64,000 bases of DNA from Pantoea cypripedii. Its GTDB lineage: Bacteria; Pseudomonadota; Gammaproteobacteria; Enterobacterales; Enterobacteriaceae. Under the pieces are notes generated by a model. The model ran no database searches. It was not told the origin of the DNA and saw only the letters and a list, made by a program, of their open reading frames with translations. The position numbers and the translations under genes were made by a program. The stretch is from NCBI RefSeq assembly GCF_011395035.1, contig NZ_CP024768.1:3447865-3511864 (forward strand), given 5' to 3'. Of this stretch, positions 61,160 through 64,000 are shown in pieces (position 1 is the stretch's first letter; the number at the start of each line of letters is the position of its first letter).

Positions 61160-61750
61160 ATGTCTGAACCCTCACTACGCGACCGACAAGACATTCGTCA
61201 ACACGTGCGCCATTTGCGTCGTAATCTCACGGCAGAACAGCAGGAACAGGCAGCCGATTTGCTGGCTGAACATGCCATCAATTTTGCCCCGATTGCCAAT
61301 GCCGAACGCATCGCGCTGTTCCTTTCTGTGGATGGCGAACTAAATACCCGTCCGCTCATCGCAAAACTCTGGCAACAGAAAAAACAGGTGTATCTCCCCG
61401 TGCTGCACCCTTTTGCCCCCGGTAACCTGATCTTCCTGCGCTATACGCCAGACACCCCACTCAGCCCGAATAAATTACGTATCCCCGAGCCGCCACTGGA
61501 TATCACCCGCATGGCAACGCTCGATCAACTGGACGTGATCATGGTGCCGTTAGTGGCGTTCGACCATAACGGCCAGCGTCTGGGTATGGGTAAGGGGTTT
61601 TACGATCGCACCCTGCAAAACTGGCAGCAGCATGGTGTTCTGCCCATCGGGATAGCGCATGATTGCCAGCGCGTGGAAGCGTTGCCGGTAGCGGCATGGG
61701 ATGTACCATTGCCTGCGGTGATCACACCGTCAAAGCTGTGGCAGTGGTGA
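61160..61750 (+). CDS. fau: 5-formyltetrahydrofolate cyclo-ligase
   Basis: Converts 5-formyl-THF to 5,10-methenyl-THF with ATP (gene also called ygfA), 196 aa. Motifs: LRRNLTAEQQ, VPLVAFDHNGQRLGMGKGFYDR (the nucleotide-binding G-rich loop) and IGIAHDCQRVEALP. Directly downstream of 6S RNA and probably on the same primary transcript, as in E. coli. Confidence 0.95.
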   Translation: MSEPSLRDRQDIRQHVRHLRRNLTAEQQEQAADLLAEHAINFAPIANAERIALFLSVDGELNTRPLIAKLWQQKKQVYLPVLHPFAPGNLIFLRYTPDTPLSPNKLRIPEPPLDITRMATLDQLDVIMVPLVAFDHNGQRLGMGKGFYDRTLQNWQQHGVLPIGIAHDCQRVEALPVAAWDVPLPAVITPSKLWQW

Positions 61751-61753
61751 TTT

Positions 61754-61775
61754 GCGCGATAAATCGCGCCGCTAC
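61754..61775. repeat. Dispersed palindromic repeat, single copy
   Basis: GCGCGATAAATCGCGC and CGCTAC, followed 6 bp later by GTAGCG (61,782-61,787) as a fragment of a partner. Between convergent fau and serA. Confidence 0.65.
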
Positions 61776-61800
61776 AAATCCGTAGCGACGCAGTGTTAAA

Positions 61801-63039
61801 TCAGTACAGCAGACGTGCGCGGATGGTACCTGGAATCGCCTTCATCAGTTGCAGCGCTTTGTCCGCCACATCCTGCTGAGCGTCGATATCGATAACCACA
61901 TAACCCATCAGCGGAGACGTTTGCAGATACTGGGCGGCAATGTTGATGCCCTGCTCAGCAAAAATCTGGTTGATGGCGGTCAGCACGCCCGGACGATTTT
62001 CGTGGATGTGCAGCAGACGGCTGGCGCTGGCAGCATGCATCGGCAGCGAGACTTCCGGGAAATTCACCGCCGACAGCGTAGAACCGTTGTCCGAATACTT
62101 CGCCAGCTTGCCAGACACTTCCAGGCCGATGTTTTCCTGTGCTTCCTGAGTCGAACCACCGATATGCGGCGTCAGAATCACGTTATCGAATTCACACAGC
62201 GGTGAGTTAAACGGATCGCTGTTCGTCGCTGGCTCAGTCGGGAACACGTCAATGGCCGCGCCCGCCAGATGTTTGTTCGATAAAGCATCACACAGCGCCG
62301 GAATATCAATCACCGTACCGCGTGCGGCGTTAATCAGCAGCGCACCCGGCTTCATCATTGCCAGTTCGGCAGCGCTGATCATGTTCTGTGTGGATGGCGT
62401 TTCCGGCACATGCAGGCTGACCACATCGCTCATATTGAGCAGGTCAGACAGATGACGTACCTGAGTCGCATTACCCAATGGCAGCTTGCTCTCGATATCG
62501 TAGAAGAACACGTGCATGCCGAGGCTCTCAGCCAGCACGCCCAGCTGCATGCCGATGTGGCCATAGCCAATGATGCCCAGCTTTTTGCCACGCGCTTCGT
62601 ACGAACCCGACGCAATTTTATTCCAGATACCGCGGTGTGCTTTGGCGTTCGCTTCCGGGATGCCACGCAGCATCAGCAGCATTTCGCCAATCACCAGCTC
62701 AGCCACCGAACGGGTGTTAGAGAACGGAGCGTTGAACACGGGCACGCCGCGTTTGGCTGCCGAATCCAGGTTAACCTGATTGGTGCCGATACAGAAGCAG
62801 CCTACCGCGACCAGTTTCTCAGCCGCAGCGAAAATCTCTTCGGTCAGTTGGGTACGGGAACGGATACCAATGAAGTGCGCATCGCGGATGGAGGACTTGA
62901 GCGTCTCCGCATCCAGTGCACCTTTGTGGAATTCGATGTTGGTGTAACCTGCGGCGCGCAGATTGTCCAGCGCGCTCTGATGGACACCTTCCACCAGCAG
63001 GAACTTAATCTTGTCTTTTTCCAGTGATAACTCTGCCAT
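61801..63039 (-). CDS. serA: D-3-phosphoglycerate dehydrogenase
   Basis: First step of serine synthesis, 412 aa (E. coli 410). N-terminal and catalytic domains with NAD motif LGIIGYGHIGMQLG, catalytic Arg (LLINAARGTVID), and His (ILTPHIGGSTQEAQ); C-terminal ACT domain (NRPGVLTAINQIFAEQGIN) for serine feedback inhibition. Confidence 0.98.
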   Translation of the reverse strand: MAELSLEKDKIKFLLVEGVHQSALDNLRAAGYTNIEFHKGALDAETLKSSIRDAHFIGIRSRTQLTEEIFAAAEKLVAVGCFCIGTNQVNLDSAAKRGVPVFNAPFSNTRSVAELVIGEMLLMLRGIPEANAKAHRGIWNKIASGSYEARGKKLGIIGYGHIGMQLGVLAESLGMHVFFYDIESKLPLGNATQVRHLSDLLNMSDVVSLHVPETPSTQNMISAAELAMMKPGALLINAARGTVIDIPALCDALSNKHLAGAAIDVFPTEPATNSDPFNSPLCEFDNVILTPHIGGSTQEAQENIGLEVSGKLAKYSDNGSTLSAVNFPEVSLPMHAASASRLLHIHENRPGVLTAINQIFAEQGINIAAQYLQTSPLMGYVVIDIDAQQDVADKALQLMKAIPGTIRARLLY

Positions 63040-63294
63040 TTCCCGACCCTATTCAGAATTCAACGAGGGCTGCCATAAGCCAGCCTTCTGTCAAAATATC
63101 AAAAAATTCGATTGCAGCAAGACAATCGATTGCCTCCGCCTCAGCACGCGCCAGTGCTGGGGCAGCACATTGCCGTACAAAATCGGGATATGCGCCCGGA
63201 GCGAAGAATGAACCTGCTGTCGATGACTGTTTTGTGACATAAGTCACCGAATTTCAGCATACGAAGAAAAGATGTTTTGCGTACGGAAATAAGC

Positions 63295-63311
63295 GGCGCT
63301 GTAACAGCGCC
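63295..63311 (-). terminator. Terminator-like hairpin after rpiA
   Basis: GGCGCTG-TAA-CAGCGCC, 7-bp GC-rich stem 7 bp past the rpiA stop; only a weak T-rich stretch (CTTATTTCC) follows on the minus strand. Confidence 0.5.
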
Positions 63312-63318
63312 GGACAGA

Positions 63319-63978
63319 TCATTTCTTGATGGTTTTTACGCCATCGGCCGTGCCGATCAGGGCGATATCCGCACCACGTGCCGCAAATAACCCGACGGTA
63401 ACCACGCCAGGTAACGCGTTGATGGCTTTTTCCAGCGCGATGGGGTCAAGAATGCGAAGATTATGCACGTCGAGAATAATGTTGCCGTTATCGGTCAGCA
63501 CGTTCTGACGGTATTCCGGCAAGCCACCCAGCTTCACCAGTTCACGCGCCACATATGAACGCGCCATAGGAATGACTTCTACGGGCAGCGGGAAGTGGCC
63601 CAGCACATCCACTTCTTTGGACGCATCAGCAATGCAGATAAATTTCTCAGCCACCGCCGAGACAATTTTCTCACGCGTCAGCGCTGCACCACCGCCTTTG
63701 ATCATCTGCATCTGTGGATTGATCTCATCAGCGCCATCAACGTAAACCGACAGCGAGTCCACTTCATTCAGATCAAATACGTGAATGCCAAGGGATTTCA
63801 GCTTCTGCGTTGAGGCTTCCGAACTGGAAACCGCGCCCTCAATTTGATGCTTAATCGAGCCTAAAGCATCAATAAAGTGGGCGGCGGTTGAACCGGTGCC
63901 AACGCCAACAATGGTGCCCGGCTGCACATATTGCAGTGCTGCCCAACCTACCGCTTTTTTCAGTTCATCCTGGGTCAT
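63319..63978 (-). CDS. rpiA: Ribose-5-phosphate isomerase A
   Basis: Pentose phosphate pathway enzyme, ribose-5-P to ribulose-5-P, 219 aa as in E. coli. MTQDELKKAVGWAALQYV, GVGTGSTAAHFIDAL (phosphate binding), YVDGADEIN and KGGGAALTREKIV (catalytic region) are conserved. The gene is complete; its promoter lies at or past the window end. Confidence 0.98.
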   Translation of the reverse strand: MTQDELKKAVGWAALQYVQPGTIVGVGTGSTAAHFIDALGSIKHQIEGAVSSSEASTQKLKSLGIHVFDLNEVDSLSVYVDGADEINPQMQMIKGGGAALTREKIVSAVAEKFICIADASKEVDVLGHFPLPVEVIPMARSYVARELVKLGGLPEYRQNVLTDNGNIILDVHNLRILDPIALEKAINALPGVVTVGLFAARGADIALIGTADGVKTIKK

Positions 63979-64000
63979 GGTATGTTTAAAACCTGTGCGA

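Noticed and set aside
11970..61775. CRISPR array
   Set aside because: The repeats are dispersed, palindromic and intergenic with no regular spacer; no cas genes.
63053..63247. 64-codon minus-strand ORF between serA and rpiA
   Set aside because: No ribosome site or domain; lies in the serA promoter region.

Overview
The window comes from an enterobacterial chromosome, most likely Erwiniaceae and probably Pantoea or a close relative. The evidence is gene order: lysS-prfB-recJ-dsbC-xerD / fldB / cptA-sdhE / ygfZ / trhA / ygfF / gcvPHT / ubiI-ubiH-pepP-ygfB / zapA-ssrS-fau / serA / rpiA follows the Escherichia coli order closely, and galR, lysA-lysR and the paired Omr sRNAs are recognisable. The genus is an inference from accessory content and repeats, not from a marker gene.

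Layout. 1-11,705: two RND multidrug efflux operons on the minus strand, mdtA-mdtB-mdtC (mdtC leaves the window) and a complete adaptor-permease-outer-membrane-factor operon. 11,811-12,261: a candidate operator, two intergenic repeat families and a small ribbon-helix-helix gene. 12,519-17,556: an AT-rich island that I read as a complete microcin C-like operon, transcribed leftward: a 40-codon precursor gene ending in Asn (mccA), an MFS exporter (mccC), an MccB-type adenylating enzyme, an MccD-like SAM transferase, a PLP decarboxylase and a GNAT acetyltransferase. The last two correspond to the two halves of E. coli MccE but are separate overlapping genes here. 18,282-20,405: two OmrA/OmrB-type sRNAs flanking an FtsI-like class B PBP. 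20,491-25,649: a biotin-sulfoxide-reductase-like molybdoenzyme, galR and a chemoreceptor. 25,728-30,581: a beta-glucoside PTS cluster (IIA, IIC, GH1 phosphoglucosidase, IIB, GntR regulator, GNAT) with GntR-type operators between the divergent IIC and IIA genes. 30,660-34,104: lysA, lysR and an MFS transporter. 34,489-35,115: a trypsin-like lipoprotein. 35,160-40,370: an ABC importer operon carrying three DUF1989 paralogues but no ATPase gene, with an RpiR regulator upstream. 40,494-63,978: the conserved housekeeping block, including the prfB programmed frameshift and 6S RNA.

How it works together. The main accessory system is the microcin C-like island. By analogy with the known family, MccB would convert the C-terminal Asn of the precursor to a peptidyl-nucleotide, the SAM transferase and decarboxylase would decorate it with an aminopropyl group, MccC would export it, and the acetyltransferase would protect the producer. 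The expected target in sensitive cells is aspartyl-tRNA synthetase. The long precursor with a Cys-containing C-terminus, the split MccE and the altered Cys pattern of MccB set this locus apart from the E. coli plasmid version. A dispersed palindromic repeat (GTAGCGGCGC followed by a GCGCGATTTATCGCGC-type palindrome) occurs at nine loci, mostly between convergent genes, and supplies the TAG stop codon of three genes.
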